Assembly: GCA_944376805.1 (NCBI GenBank)
Contig: CALWDX010000006.1
Location: forward strand, 1-64,000
Length of the DNA stretch: 64,000 nucleotides
Source of the DNA: an uncultured Clostridia bacterium
GTDB lineage: Bacteria > Bacillota > Clostridia > Lachnospirales > CAG-274
Direction: 5' to 3'
Positions 17,766 to 26,526 of this stretch are shown here, in pieces. The first letter of the stretch is position 1, and every line of letters begins with the position of its first letter. The position numbers and the translations under genes are program-made. Under the pieces are notes generated by a model. It was not told the origin of the DNA and did not search any database. It was given only the letters and a program-made list of their open reading frames with translations.

Positions 17766-19148
17766 TTAATCTTCTTTTATACCAAATATCCAAGTTAAAA
17801 CAAAAGATACAGTAACAGCAATAAGCATAGCAATAATATATTTTAATGGACTATGAAGATGTAATAAAATACCAAATATACCTGTTACACCTGTACCAGT
17901 AGCACCAAGACCAACAATAGAGGCATATAAAGCACCACAAGCAGCACCAATAGATGCAGCAATAAATGGTCTTACATATCTAAGATTAACACCAAATATA
18001 GCTGGTTCTGTAATACCCATAAAAGAACTAAGGGCAGAAGGTAAAGCCATAGATTTTAATTTTTTATTTTTAGTTTTTAAAGCAACAGCAAGAGCAGCAC
18101 CACCTTGAGCAACATTTGCAGCAGATGCAAGAGGTAACCAATAAGTGTATCCAAACTTATCAATTTGTCCTAAATCTATAACTGTATACATATGATGTAT
18201 ACCAGAAACAACAGTAGTAGCATAAGCTCCACCCATTAAGAAACTACCTATACCAAATGGTAAAGTTAAAAGAAATTGTATACCATCAATAATACTATTT
18301 TCTATTAAAACAAAAACAGGACCAACAGCAGCTAATGTAATGTAACCAGTTATAAATACACTAACAAGAGGTGTAACAAATAAATCTAACATGGCAGGTA
18401 CAACTTTGTGTAATTTTTTTTCAATCAAACTTAAAATCCAAACAGATATAATAACAGGTATAACATGACCTTGATAGCCTATCATATCTATTTTATAAAG
18501 TCCAAAAAATACAGATTGAGTATTTAATACACCTTCAGATGCAACTGTCCAAGCATTTTGTAAATCAGGGTGTATCATAATCATACCAATAACAGCAGCT
18601 AAATACTGATTAGCTCCAAAAACTTTACCAGCACTAAAAGCTATTAATATTGGTAAAAATACATATGCAGTACTACTAAATAGTTTAGCAAATACATAAA
18701 TAGAACTAGAAGTGTCTATACTTAAAAAGTTATTATTTACCATAAAGTTTAAAGCTTCAAGTAAGCCCATTAAAAATCCACTTGCAACAATAGCAGGTAT
18801 AATAGGTACAAAAATATCACCAATAGTTTTTATACCCCTTTTAAATATGTTTTGCTTTTGAGCAGAAATATTTTTAATTTCTTCTTTTGTTGTTTCACCT
18901 ATACCAGCAATTTTAGTAAATTCTTCATAAACCTTATTTACAACACCAGTACCTAAAATAATTTGTAACTGACCAGATGCTAAAAAAGCACCTTTAACAC
19001 CATCTATATTTTCAACAGAGGCTTTGTCAATTTTTTCGTTATCTACTACAACTAGTCTAAGTCTGGTAGCACAATGTGCAGCAGAAACTAAATTTTCTTT
19101 ACCGCCAATTTTTTCAAAAATTTCTTTAGCAGTATTATAATAATTCAT
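17766..19148 (-). CDS. scrA: Sucrose-type PTS permease, EIIBC
   Basis: 460-residue membrane phosphotransferase transporter. The N-terminal IIB domain carries phosphorylated Cys26 in AAHCATRLR, and a IIC domain of about ten membrane helices from residue 105 includes GITEPAIFGVNLRY. No IIA domain is fused, so a separate EIIA must donate phosphate. Specificity for sucrose is inferred from scrB, scrK and scrR alongside. SD AAGGAG before ATG 19148. Confidence 0.92.
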   Translation of the reverse strand: MNYYNTAKEIFEKIGGKENLVSAAHCATRLRLVVVDNEKIDKASVENIDGVKGAFLASGQLQIILGTGVVNKVYEEFTKIAGIGETTKEEIKNISAQKQNIFKRGIKTIGDIFVPIIPAIVASGFLMGLLEALNFMVNNNFLSIDTSSSIYVFAKLFSSTAYVFLPILIAFSAGKVFGANQYLAAVIGMIMIHPDLQNAWTVASEGVLNTQSVFFGLYKIDMIGYQGHVIPVIISVWILSLIEKKLHKVVPAMLDLFVTPLVSVFITGYITLAAVGPVFVLIENSIIDGIQFLLTLPFGIGSFLMGGAYATTVVSGIHHMYTVIDLGQIDKFGYTYWLPLASAANVAQGGAALAVALKTKNKKLKSMALPSALSSFMGITEPAIFGVNLRYVRPFIAASIGAACGALYASIVGLGATGTGVTGIFGILLHLHSPLKYIIAMLIAVTVSFVLTWIFGIKED

Positions 19149-19195
19149 TTTTATTCACTCTCCTTATATGGAATTGGTTTCATATTTTAAAACAC

Positions 19196-19224
19196 ATTAT
19201 ATAATAATAATTTTATTTTGTAAA
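19196..19224 (-). promoter_or_regulatory. scr operon promoter
   Basis: Minus strand TTTACA (19219-19224), 17 nt, TATAAT (19196-19201). Just downstream, GTGTTTTAAAAT and ATGAAACCAATTCCAT are imperfect palindromes that could be the ScrR operator; neither is a convincing match. Confidence 0.65.
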
Positions 19225-19361
19225 TATATATTTTTTTAAATTTTTATTTTCTAAAAATTAGTTAGAAAATATATAAAATAAATTAAAAAATTTATTTATA
19301 AATTACAATTTTTATGATATAATTTATATATTACTAACATAAAATGAAAGTTGGTGTTAAT

Positions 19362-19730
19362 ATGAAAAATTTAGTATTTTTATCTTTTGGAGAGGTTATT
19401 TTTTGTTTAATAATATCTTTTGTTATACTTATCATTTTAAAATCTTTTTTATTTTTTAGAAAATTATCAAAAGAATGTGAATATCCTATACAAGTTTTTA
19501 ATACTATGATTAAAGATTTTTATTTAATGTTTCCCAAGGAAGTAATTATGTTTAAAGGTAATATATATAAAAGAGGTATGCTTATAAAAGTAATTACATT
19601 ACATAAAAAGATTTATGAAGGTGAATTTGTAGGGTTTAATGGTAAAGATATGATTTGTATTATTACTAAAAATGCAATAGTAACTAATAATATAAAAAAT
19701 ATTAAAGATATTATTTTAATAAAAAAATAA
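19362..19730 (+). CDS. Membrane-anchored protein of unknown function
   Basis: 122-residue protein I do not recognise. One N-terminal membrane helix (about residues 8-30, rich in Ile, Leu, Phe) precedes a small basic cytosolic domain containing two short beta-rich stretches (VIMFKGNIYKRGMLIKV, EGEFVGFNGKDMICII). ATG 19362 is preferred because GGTG lies 6 nt upstream; ATG 19344 has no SD. It ends about 50 nt before the TolC-like gene and may be cotranscribed with it. Confidence 0.6.
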   Translation: MKNLVFLSFGEVIFCLIISFVILIILKSFLFFRKLSKECEYPIQVFNTMIKDFYLMFPKEVIMFKGNIYKRGMLIKVITLHKKIYEGEFVGFNGKDMICIITKNAIVTNNIKNIKDIILIKK

Positions 19731-19781
19731 ACTATTAGTTATATATTTCGTATATTATTAATAATTTTAGGAGGTATTGAA

Positions 19782-21275
19782 ATGAAAAAAAATTTAAAAA
19801 AATTTGCAATTTCTACAGCATTAGCTACTATATTTTTAATAAATAGTGTATATGCTTATGATAAAAAAGAAGTTTCTGTTAATATAGATAATATGTTGCA
19901 ACCTTTTAATTCTACTGTTATAAATAAAGATGGTTATACATTAGTAGCTTTTAGAGATATATTTGAAATGTTAGATATAAAAGTAGATTGGAATGATTTT
20001 AAAAGAACTATAACAGCTAAAAACGAAGATAAAGTTTTAACTATAAATGTAGATACAAATAAAGCTAAGTTAAATGATAAATATTTAGATATGCCTGTTT
20101 CAGTTGAAATAATAGATGGTGTAACATATGTTCCTCTAAGATTTGTATGTGAAGCTTTTGATATGAAAGTAAATTGGGATGGTGAAAAGCAAAAAATATT
20201 AATAGATACTAATAAAGGGGAATATATATATTTAGATGATTTATATAAAGAAGATGATACAAAAGTATTATCACAAGAAGAAGCTGTAAAAATGGCTCAA
20301 AGTAAAAATTCTAATATAAGAAATCTTAATGATGCTATAGAATATAGTAAAAAAACGTCTTTAGATTTACAAGACCAAGTTATAGGGCAAGATTATTATG
20401 ACCCAGCTATAGAAAGTATTTTAAGAAGTATTAAAAGCTTAGATGGACAAGTAGAAGATAAAGAAATTAATCAAAAAATAATAGAAGATAGTATAGAATT
20501 AAGTGTTATTAGTGCGGCTACAAATATAAAAACTACTAAACTAAATATTGCAGTTTTAGAAAAAACTATTGAAACTAATCAAAAAAATATTGAGGCTTTA
20601 GAGTTAAAATATAAATATGGAATGATTTCAGAAAATGAATTAAAACAAGCAAAAGATACACAAAAAAACAATAAATTAAATTTAGAATCTTTAAAAAATT
20701 CTTTAGAAATTCAACAACAAACATTAAATAATATACTAGGGCAAGATAGTAATGTTAATGTAGATATAGATTTAAATGATGATTTTAATGAACTTGATAA
20801 AATAGATATAGATACATATGTTATAAGGAATAAAGAAGGAGACATATCCATTCAACTTCTTAAAAAGAATTTAGAAAGGGCTGAAAATATAGATGAAAAT
20901 TATAGTCATACAGTTTCTGAAGGTGACAAAATAAAATCTAATAATGATATAAAAACTGCTCAACGTAAGTTAGAAGATGGAAAAGTAGATATGGAAAATA
21001 AATTGAGAAGTAGCTATAATAATTTATTAAAAATGAGAGATAATGACAAAAGTTTAAAATTAGAACTTAATAAAGCTATTGACACATATAATACAACAGT
21101 AGCTAATTATATTAATGGCAATGCTACTTTAAACCAAGTAGAACAAGCAGAACTTGGTATTTTAAATGTTGAAAAACAAATTGAACAAAATAAAATAAAT
21201 TATTCAATATCAATATATACTTTTGGTAAACCATATTTAAGTGGTGGTGGTTCTACAGATACACCAAGTATGTAA
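19782..21275 (+). CDS. Exported stalk-domain/TolC-like coiled-coil protein
   Basis: 497-residue secreted protein. Signal peptide to about residue 25 (ALATIFLINSVYAY), then two copper-amine-oxidase-N-like repeats at about 35-145 (GYTLVAFRDIFEMLDIKVDW and GVTYVPLRFVCEAFDMKVNW). A long alpha-helical region from about 160 to the C-terminus has TolC-family character: SQEEAVKMAQSKN, LELKYKYGMISENELKQAK and a second hairpin near VANYINGNATLNQVEQAELG. SD TAGGAGG. In a monoderm this cannot be an outer-membrane channel; a wall-associated helical protein is likely. Confidence 0.78.
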   Translation: MKKNLKKFAISTALATIFLINSVYAYDKKEVSVNIDNMLQPFNSTVINKDGYTLVAFRDIFEMLDIKVDWNDFKRTITAKNEDKVLTINVDTNKAKLNDKYLDMPVSVEIIDGVTYVPLRFVCEAFDMKVNWDGEKQKILIDTNKGEYIYLDDLYKEDDTKVLSQEEAVKMAQSKNSNIRNLNDAIEYSKKTSLDLQDQVIGQDYYDPAIESILRSIKSLDGQVEDKEINQKIIEDSIELSVISAATNIKTTKLNIAVLEKTIETNQKNIEALELKYKYGMISENELKQAKDTQKNNKLNLESLKNSLEIQQQTLNNILGQDSNVNVDIDLNDDFNELDKIDIDTYVIRNKEGDISIQLLKKNLERAENIDENYSHTVSEGDKIKSNNDIKTAQRKLEDGKVDMENKLRSSYNNLLKMRDNDKSLKLELNKAIDTYNTTVANYINGNATLNQVEQAELGILNVEKQIEQNKINYSISIYTFGKPYLSGGGSTDTPSM

Positions 21276-21367
21276 TATAATTGCTAATAATTAGAAATTA
21301 AAAAATGTATAAATTTAATACCTTTGGAAAATATCTTTATATAAGGAATTTTTCGGAGGTATTTTTT

Positions 21368-22141
21368 ATGTCAGGATATAAAGTTGAAATATGTGGCGTT
21401 AATACTAGTAAGTTACCAATATTAAAAAATGAAGAAAAAGAAGAACTTTTTAAAAGAGTTCAAGCAGGAGATGAAAAAGCAAAAGAAGAATTTATATATA
21501 GTAATTTAAGACTTGTTTTAAGTGTAATAAAAAAATTTGCAAATCGTGGTGAAAATATAGATGATATATTTCAAGTTGGAGTTATAGGGCTTATAAAGGC
21601 TATTAATAATTTTGATGTAAACCAAGGTGTTAAACTTAGTACGTATGCTGTTCCTATGATTATAGGAGAAGTTAGAAGGTATTTAAGAGACTATAATTCT
21701 ATAAGGGTAAGTAGGTCATTAAGAGATACAGCATATAAAGCATTACAAATGAAAGAAATGCTTATTAATAAAAATAGTAAAGAACCTACTATTGAAGAAA
21801 TTGCTAAAGAGTTAAATATGGATAAAGAGGATATTATATTAGCATTAGATGCTATACAAGAACCTATTTCTCTATTTGAACCAGTTTATAATGATGGTAG
21901 TGATTCTATTTTTGTTATGGACCAAGTAAAAGATGACAAAAACAATGATAATCAATGGATAGAAAATATTAGTTTAAATGAGGCTATGAAAAAACTAAAC
22001 CAAAGAGAAAAATATATTATAAAACTTAGATTTTTTGAAGGTAAAACACAAATGGAAGTAGCAGAAGAAATAAATATAAGCCAAGCACAAGTAAGTAGAC
22101 TTGAAAAAAGTGCATTAAAAAATATGCGTAAATATATGTAG
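21368..22141 (+). CDS. sigG: Forespore sigma factor G
   Basis: 257-residue sigma-70 family factor for late forespore transcription. The N-terminal YKVEICGVNTSKLPILKNEE is characteristic of sigma-G and includes the region recognised by anti-sigma factors. Region 2 (FQVGVIGLIKAINNFD..STYAVPMIIGEVRRYLRD) and region 4 (REKYIIKLRFFEGKTQMEVA..ISQAQVSRLEK) are complete. ATG 21368 has the SD CGGAGG; the upstream extension to 21305 has none. Followed 8 nt later by yfmF. Confidence 0.95.
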   Translation: MSGYKVEICGVNTSKLPILKNEEKEELFKRVQAGDEKAKEEFIYSNLRLVLSVIKKFANRGENIDDIFQVGVIGLIKAINNFDVNQGVKLSTYAVPMIIGEVRRYLRDYNSIRVSRSLRDTAYKALQMKEMLINKNSKEPTIEEIAKELNMDKEDIILALDAIQEPISLFEPVYNDGSDSIFVMDQVKDDKNNDNQWIENISLNEAMKKLNQREKYIIKLRFFEGKTQMEVAEEINISQAQVSRLEKSALKNMRKYM

Positions 22142-22149
22142 GTGAAAAT

Positions 22150-23397
22150 ATGGTTGAAAATGGAATAAATATAAAAGTTATAAATACTAATAAATTTAAA
22201 ACTATATGTATAGCTGTTCTTTTAAGACAAGAATTGAATAGAAAATATGTAACATACAATGCTATGTTACCTAAAATTTTAACTATGGGTTGTGAAAAAT
22301 ATAAAAGTATAAGAGATATAAGTATAAAAACAGAAGAAATGTATGGTACTTATATTCATAGTGATATATTAAAAAAAGGTGATAATCAAGTAATAGAGTT
22401 TTTAATAGAATTTGTAGAAGATAAAGTACATTTAGAAGATATATTTGAATTTTTAAAAGAAATAATATTAAATCCATTAGTAGAGAATGGACAATTTAAA
22501 GAAGAATATTTTAATAAAGCTAAACAAATTACAAAAGATACTATATTATCTAGGCAAAATGATAAAAAAGAACTTGCAAAAGATAGATGTATAGAAACTA
22601 TGTGTAAAAGTGAAAAGTTTGGTATTTTAGCTGATGGATATATAGAAGATTTAGAAAATAATAAAATAGAAAATAAAAAACTTTATAACCATTATTTAGA
22701 TATTTTAAAAACAGCTGAAATAGATATATTTGTTATAGGTGATGTAAAAGAAGAAACTATTAAAAATATGACTTTAAAATATTTTAATATAGAAAATAGA
22801 AATTATAAGCCTTTAAAATTAGATTTTGTATATAAAGAAAAGGTTAGAGAAAATACTGTTATAGAAAAATGTAATATAACACAAGGTAAACTTTGTATTG
22901 CTTTTAGAAGTAATATACCTGCTAACCATAAAAACTTTATACCACTTTTAGTTGGAAATGAAATATTAGGTGGTGGCTCTGGTTCAATGCTTTTTAATAA
23001 TGTAAGAGAAAAGCAAAGTTTATGTTATTATATAAATTCTTTTATTTATATGTTTAAAGGTATAATATTTATAGAAAGTGGAGTTGATGTAAAACAATAT
23101 GAAAAAGCAATTAAAAGTATAACAGAAAATGTAGAAAGTATTATAAAAGGGAATTTTAACAATGATAGTATAGAAATTGCTAAAAATAGTTTATGTAAAA
23201 AATATAGAGGTATAGTTGATTATAATACTGCTACAATAGACTATTATTATACAAATTATTTAGCAAGTGTAAATATAAGTATAGATGATATTATAAATAG
23301 TATAAAAAGTGTTACAAAAGAAAATATAAAAGAGGCTTTTAAAAATATATGGTTAGATACATGTTACTTTATGAAAGGTGATGACATTGATAGATAA
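22150..23397 (+). CDS. yfmF: M16-like protein YfmF (EF-P modification associated)
   Basis: 415-residue M16-peptidase-fold protein. The first half lacks the zinc motif HxxEH, as expected for the inactive partner of an M16 pair. GGGSGSMLFNNVREKQSLCYYI in the second half is the typical M16 C-domain motif. In Bacillus, YfmF and YfmH are linked to 5-aminopentanol modification of elongation factor P. The SD AGGTGA directly follows the sigG stop. Overlaps yfmH. Confidence 0.85.
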   Translation: MVENGINIKVINTNKFKTICIAVLLRQELNRKYVTYNAMLPKILTMGCEKYKSIRDISIKTEEMYGTYIHSDILKKGDNQVIEFLIEFVEDKVHLEDIFEFLKEIILNPLVENGQFKEEYFNKAKQITKDTILSRQNDKKELAKDRCIETMCKSEKFGILADGYIEDLENNKIENKKLYNHYLDILKTAEIDIFVIGDVKEETIKNMTLKYFNIENRNYKPLKLDFVYKEKVRENTVIEKCNITQGKLCIAFRSNIPANHKNFIPLLVGNEILGGGSGSMLFNNVREKQSLCYYINSFIYMFKGIIFIESGVDVKQYEKAIKSITENVESIIKGNFNNDSIEIAKNSLCKKYRGIVDYNTATIDYYYTNYLASVNISIDDIINSIKSVTKENIKEAFKNIWLDTCYFMKGDDIDR

Positions 23398-24613
23398 AAT
23401 TATATATGAGAATATAAATGGTACGATTCTTGCATTTATACCTAAAAAAAACTTTATTCAAAAACAAGCTATGATTTGTTTTAAATATGGTTCTATGGAT
23501 AATAACTTAATAATTAATAAAGAAAATATTGTTTTACCACCAGGAATAGCACATTTTTTAGAACATAAAATGTTTGAAAAAAAAGAATATAATGTTTTTG
23601 ATAAATTTAATAAATTAGGTGGAAATGTAAATGCATACACTAATTTTTTATCAACAGCATATTATTTTAACTGTGTTAATAATTTTTATGAAAATTTTAA
23701 TGAATTATTAAAACTTGTTAGTTATCCATATTTTACAAATGAAAATGTAGAAAAAGAAAAAGGTATAATAGAACAAGAAATAAAAATGTATGATGATGAC
23801 CCTTATTGGAGGGTATTTTTTAATCTTATGTGTATAATGTATGATAAGGATAACCCTATAACAAATGATATAGCAGGTAGTGTTGAGGATATAACAAAAA
23901 TTAATGAAGATATGTTATATCAATGTTATAATAATTTTTATACAAAAGATAATTGTATAATTATTTGTTGTGGTGATATAGATGACAAGAAAAATGTAGA
24001 AGATAGTATATTGAAAAATTTAACTATAAATGATAAAAAAACAGGTAATATTAAACAATTTAAAGAAAATAATGGAAATAAGTCTAATTATGTAGAAAAG
24101 AAAATGGGAATTAATCAAAAAGTTTTCAATATAGGCTTTAAAAATCTTCAAAAAGATGTTACAATATTTGATAAAATAATATATAATAAAATTATTTTAG
24201 ATATTATTTTTGGAAAGAGTTCATTATTTTATGAAAAGTTATACAATAAAGGAATTATAGATGATACCTTTGGTTTTGACTTTAATAATTTTAATGAAAA
24301 TACATCATATATATTTTCAGGTATATCTAATAAACCAAAAGAAATTATAAAGTATATAAATGAAGAAATAGATTTATTTAAAAATAAAAATATTTTAGAG
24401 AAAGACTTTGAAAGGATAAAAAATAAACATATAGGTAGTTTTATAAGAAAATTTAATGTAGTAGATAATATAGTATCTATGGAAGCAGATTATTTTTCTA
24501 ATAACTTTAATATAAAATCTTATTATAATTCTTTACAAAGTGCAAATTTAGAAGATATACAAAACTATTTAAAATATTTTGAAAATGATGCATATTTAAG
24601 TATTATAAACTAA
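23387..24613 (+). CDS. yfmH: M16-family zinc protease YfmH
   Basis: About 409-residue M16 metallopeptidase. GIAHFLEHKMF supplies the inverted zinc motif HxxEH, and a downstream Glu (EKGIIEQEIKMYDDDP) completes the site. It pairs with the inactive YfmF. Possible starts are GTG 23378, ATG 23381 and TTG 23387; AAAGG (23374-23378) is best spaced for TTG 23387. The 3' end of yfmF overlaps the start, suggesting coupled translation. Confidence 0.85.
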   Translation: MIDKIIYENINGTILAFIPKKNFIQKQAMICFKYGSMDNNLIINKENIVLPPGIAHFLEHKMFEKKEYNVFDKFNKLGGNVNAYTNFLSTAYYFNCVNNFYENFNELLKLVSYPYFTNENVEKEKGIIEQEIKMYDDDPYWRVFFNLMCIMYDKDNPITNDIAGSVEDITKINEDMLYQCYNNFYTKDNCIIICCGDIDDKKNVEDSILKNLTINDKKTGNIKQFKENNGNKSNYVEKKMGINQKVFNIGFKNLQKDVTIFDKIIYNKIILDIIFGKSSLFYEKLYNKGIIDDTFGFDFNNFNENTSYIFSGISNKPKEIIKYINEEIDLFKNKNILEKDFERIKNKHIGSFIRKFNVVDNIVSMEADYFSNNFNIKSYYNSLQSANLEDIQNYLKYFENDAYLSIIN

Positions 24614-24637
24614 AATAAAAAATTAGGGGGTATTATT

Positions 24638-25534
24638 TTGACACCAGAAATATGGTTTGTAAACTTAGGAATAAAAATTAATCATTTAGATAGAGTAGCA
24701 TTTACTATATTTGGTATAGATGTATACTGGTATGGTATAATTATAGCTACTGGTATGTTATTAGGTATGATAGTAACTTTAAAAGAGGCTAAAAGAACAA
24801 ATCAAGATATAAATTTTTATTTAGATACAGTTATAATATCTGCTATTATTAGTATATTATGTGCAAGATTATATTATGTAATCTTTTCTTGGGATTATTT
24901 TAAAAATCACTTAAACGAAATATTTTCTATAAGAAATGGTGGTATAGCCATATATGGAGCTATAATAGGAGCAGTTTTATCAGCTTCTATTATATGTAAA
25001 ATTAGAAAGAAAAACTTTTTTAAAGTTGCAGATACATTTTCATTTGCATTATTAATAGGACAAATAATAGGTAGATGGGGTAATTTTGTAAATAGAGAAG
25101 CCTTTGGAGGATATACAGATTCTTTATTTGCTATGCGTTATATAAAAGACCAAGTATCTAATATATCTAAAGATGTATTAGATAAAGTTGTAAATGTAAA
25201 TGGTGTTGAATATATACAAGTACACCCAACATTTTTATATGAATCTTTATGGAATATAGGTGTTTTAATACTAGTATTTATATTTAGAAAACGTAAAAAA
25301 TTTGAAGGTCAACTTATGGCTATATATTTTATAGGTTATGGTATAGGTAGATTTTGGATAGAAGGTATGAGAACAGATTCACTTATGATAGCATCTACAA
25401 ATTTAAGAGTATCACAAGTTTTATCTATTATACTTGTTTTAGTATTTACTATTTATCTTATTATAAACTTAATAAAAGCTAAAAAAAATACTAGTGATAT
25501 GGATATATTATTAGAAGGGAATGAAATAAGATAA
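24638..25534 (+). CDS. lgt: Prolipoprotein diacylglyceryl transferase
   Basis: 298-residue integral membrane enzyme that adds diacylglycerol from phosphatidylglycerol to the lipobox Cys of prolipoproteins such as LivJ in this window. About seven membrane helices; the Lgt signature IGRWGNFVNREAFGG is intact, and HPTFLYESLWN and GYGIGRFWIEGMR are the other conserved loops. It starts with TTG 24638 behind the SD TAGGGGG. Confidence 0.95.
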   Translation: MTPEIWFVNLGIKINHLDRVAFTIFGIDVYWYGIIIATGMLLGMIVTLKEAKRTNQDINFYLDTVIISAIISILCARLYYVIFSWDYFKNHLNEIFSIRNGGIAIYGAIIGAVLSASIICKIRKKNFFKVADTFSFALLIGQIIGRWGNFVNREAFGGYTDSLFAMRYIKDQVSNISKDVLDKVVNVNGVEYIQVHPTFLYESLWNIGVLILVFIFRKRKKFEGQLMAIYFIGYGIGRFWIEGMRTDSLMIASTNLRVSQVLSIILVLVFTIYLIINLIKAKKNTSDMDILLEGNEIR

Positions 25535-25677
25535 TAATAAAAAATATAGAAAAAATTAGAGAACTTTTAAATGAACAAATAAAAAACAATGATACACAAG
25601 AAAATATATTAAAAACTAGTGTAAAATTAGATATACTTTTAAATAAATACTATACATATATATTAAACGTTAAATAA
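25531..25677 (+). CDS. Spo0E-like small protein without a standard start codon
   Basis: The frame encodes IEKIRELLNEQIKNND, then about 10 residues, then TSVKLDILLNKYY, fitting the Spo0E family pattern SxxLDxLIxxY. Spo0E-type proteins dephosphorylate Spo0A~P and so restrain sporulation. The frame opens after TGA 25522-25524 and contains no ATG, GTG or TTG; ATA 25531 (10 nt after GAAGGGA) or ATT 25555 are the only plausible starts. It overlaps the lgt stop codon. Either a rare AUA/AUU start with translational coupling, or a gene silenced by an ATG-to-ATA change. Confidence 0.55.
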   Translation: MIIKNIEKIRELLNEQIKNNDTQENILKTSVKLDILLNKYYTYILNVK

Positions 25678-25692
25678 TTAATAAGAAAATAC

Positions 25693-25721
25693 TTGCAAAA
25701 AATAGATTTTTGTGTTAATAT
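25693..25721 (+). promoter_or_regulatory. rpsO promoter
   Basis: TTGCAA (25693-25698), 17 nt, TAATAT (25716-25721), leaving a leader of about 80 nt. Confidence 0.6.
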
Positions 25722-25727
25722 TTATTT

Positions 25728-25771
25728 GCTAACCTATGTTCAGAAAATGGATACTCCAACCTTTTCTTAGC
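25728..25771 (+). promoter_or_regulatory. Structured rpsO leader
   Basis: GCTAA (25728-25732) pairs with TTAGC (25767-25771) and AGAAAA (25742-25747) with TTTTCT (25762-25767), the two stems sharing T25767. A ribosomal-protein S15 autoregulatory leader is the obvious candidate, but I cannot match it to a specific known class by eye. Confidence 0.45.
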
Positions 25772-25808
25772 ATTAGGAGTTTATTTATATTTATGGAGGA
25801 ATTTTAAA

Positions 25809-26069
25809 ATGGAATTTAACAAAAAAGAAATCGTTGCAAAATTTGGTAGAAACCCAGAAGATACTGGTTCTCCAGAAGTTCAAGTTGCTTTATTAACTGC
25901 TAGAATTAATCATTTAACTGACCACTTAAGAACTCATAAAAAAGACCATCATTCTAGAAGAGGTCTTTTAAAAATGGTAGGTCAAAGAAAAGGTCTTTTA
26001 AATTATATTAAAAATAAAGATATTGTTAAATATCGTGAACTTATTGCAGAATTAGGTTTAAGAAAATAA
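25809..26069 (+). CDS. rpsO: Ribosomal protein S15
   Basis: 86-residue primary 16S rRNA-binding protein of the 30S subunit. Conserved segments [34 protein letters not shown] and RKGLLNYI are intact and the length is normal. SD TGGAGGA before ATG 25809. pnp, its usual downstream neighbour, is absent; a terminator follows directly. Confidence 0.98.
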   Translation: MEFNKKEIVAKFGRNPEDTGSPEVQVALLTARINHLTDHLRTHKKDHHSRRGLLKMVGQRKGLLNYIKNKDIVKYRELIAELGLRK

Positions 26070-26078
26070 TTTTGTTAC

Positions 26079-26108
26079 AAGGTATAGGCTTTTGTCTATA
26101 CCTTTTTT
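26079..26108 (+). terminator. rpsO terminator
   Basis: AAGGTATAG (26079-26087) / CTATACCTT (26096-26104) followed by a T run. Confidence 0.9.
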
Positions 26109-26127
26109 TAATAGGAGGGGAATTTAT

Positions 26128-26431
26128 ATGTTAAAAGAGTTTAAAGGTAAAAGACTTACAAGACAATATATAGAATATATAAAATATCTTATTAAAGAAG
26201 CTAGTAAAGTAAATATAGATATATTTGGAGCAGAAAAACATAAATATAAATTAAATGAATGTATATTATATAGAAAAAGTATAAACATTTGAAAATAAAT
26301 GTAATATAAAATTTCCAGAAGAATATATCTTTTTTATTACTCAAGTTGTAGATGGAGGAGTAGAACCTTTTTTGTATAAAAGATATAATATAGTTAAATT
26401 TAGTTATATAATGTATAAAAAAATTATATAG
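26128..26431 (+). pseudogene. Broken SUKH (SMI1/KNR4) family gene
   Basis: Starts well (AGGAGGGG before ATG 26128) and encodes EYIKYLIKEASKVNIDIFGA and a KYKLNE segment typical of bacterial SUKH proteins, then hits TGA 26290-26292. One base out of frame the homology resumes with FENKCNIKFPEEYIFFIT and ends at TAG 26429-26431. The total is about 100 codons, shorter than a normal SUKH domain, so it carries a single-base frameshift and is also 3'-truncated. Intact relatives are often immunity proteins against contact-dependent toxins. Confidence 0.7.
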
Positions 26432-26453
26432 GTTGTATTAATTAGATAATATG

Positions 26454-26482
26454 TTGACAAATAAAAAAAACAGGAGTATAAT
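26454..26482 (+). promoter_or_regulatory. Promoter of the PTS IICB gene
   Basis: TTGACA (26454-26459), 17 nt, TATAAT (26477-26482); both hexamers are consensus. Confidence 0.85.
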
Positions 26483-26526
26483 AAATGCATAAATAAAAAA
26501 TATAAAGTTAAGGGAGGTTGTACATT

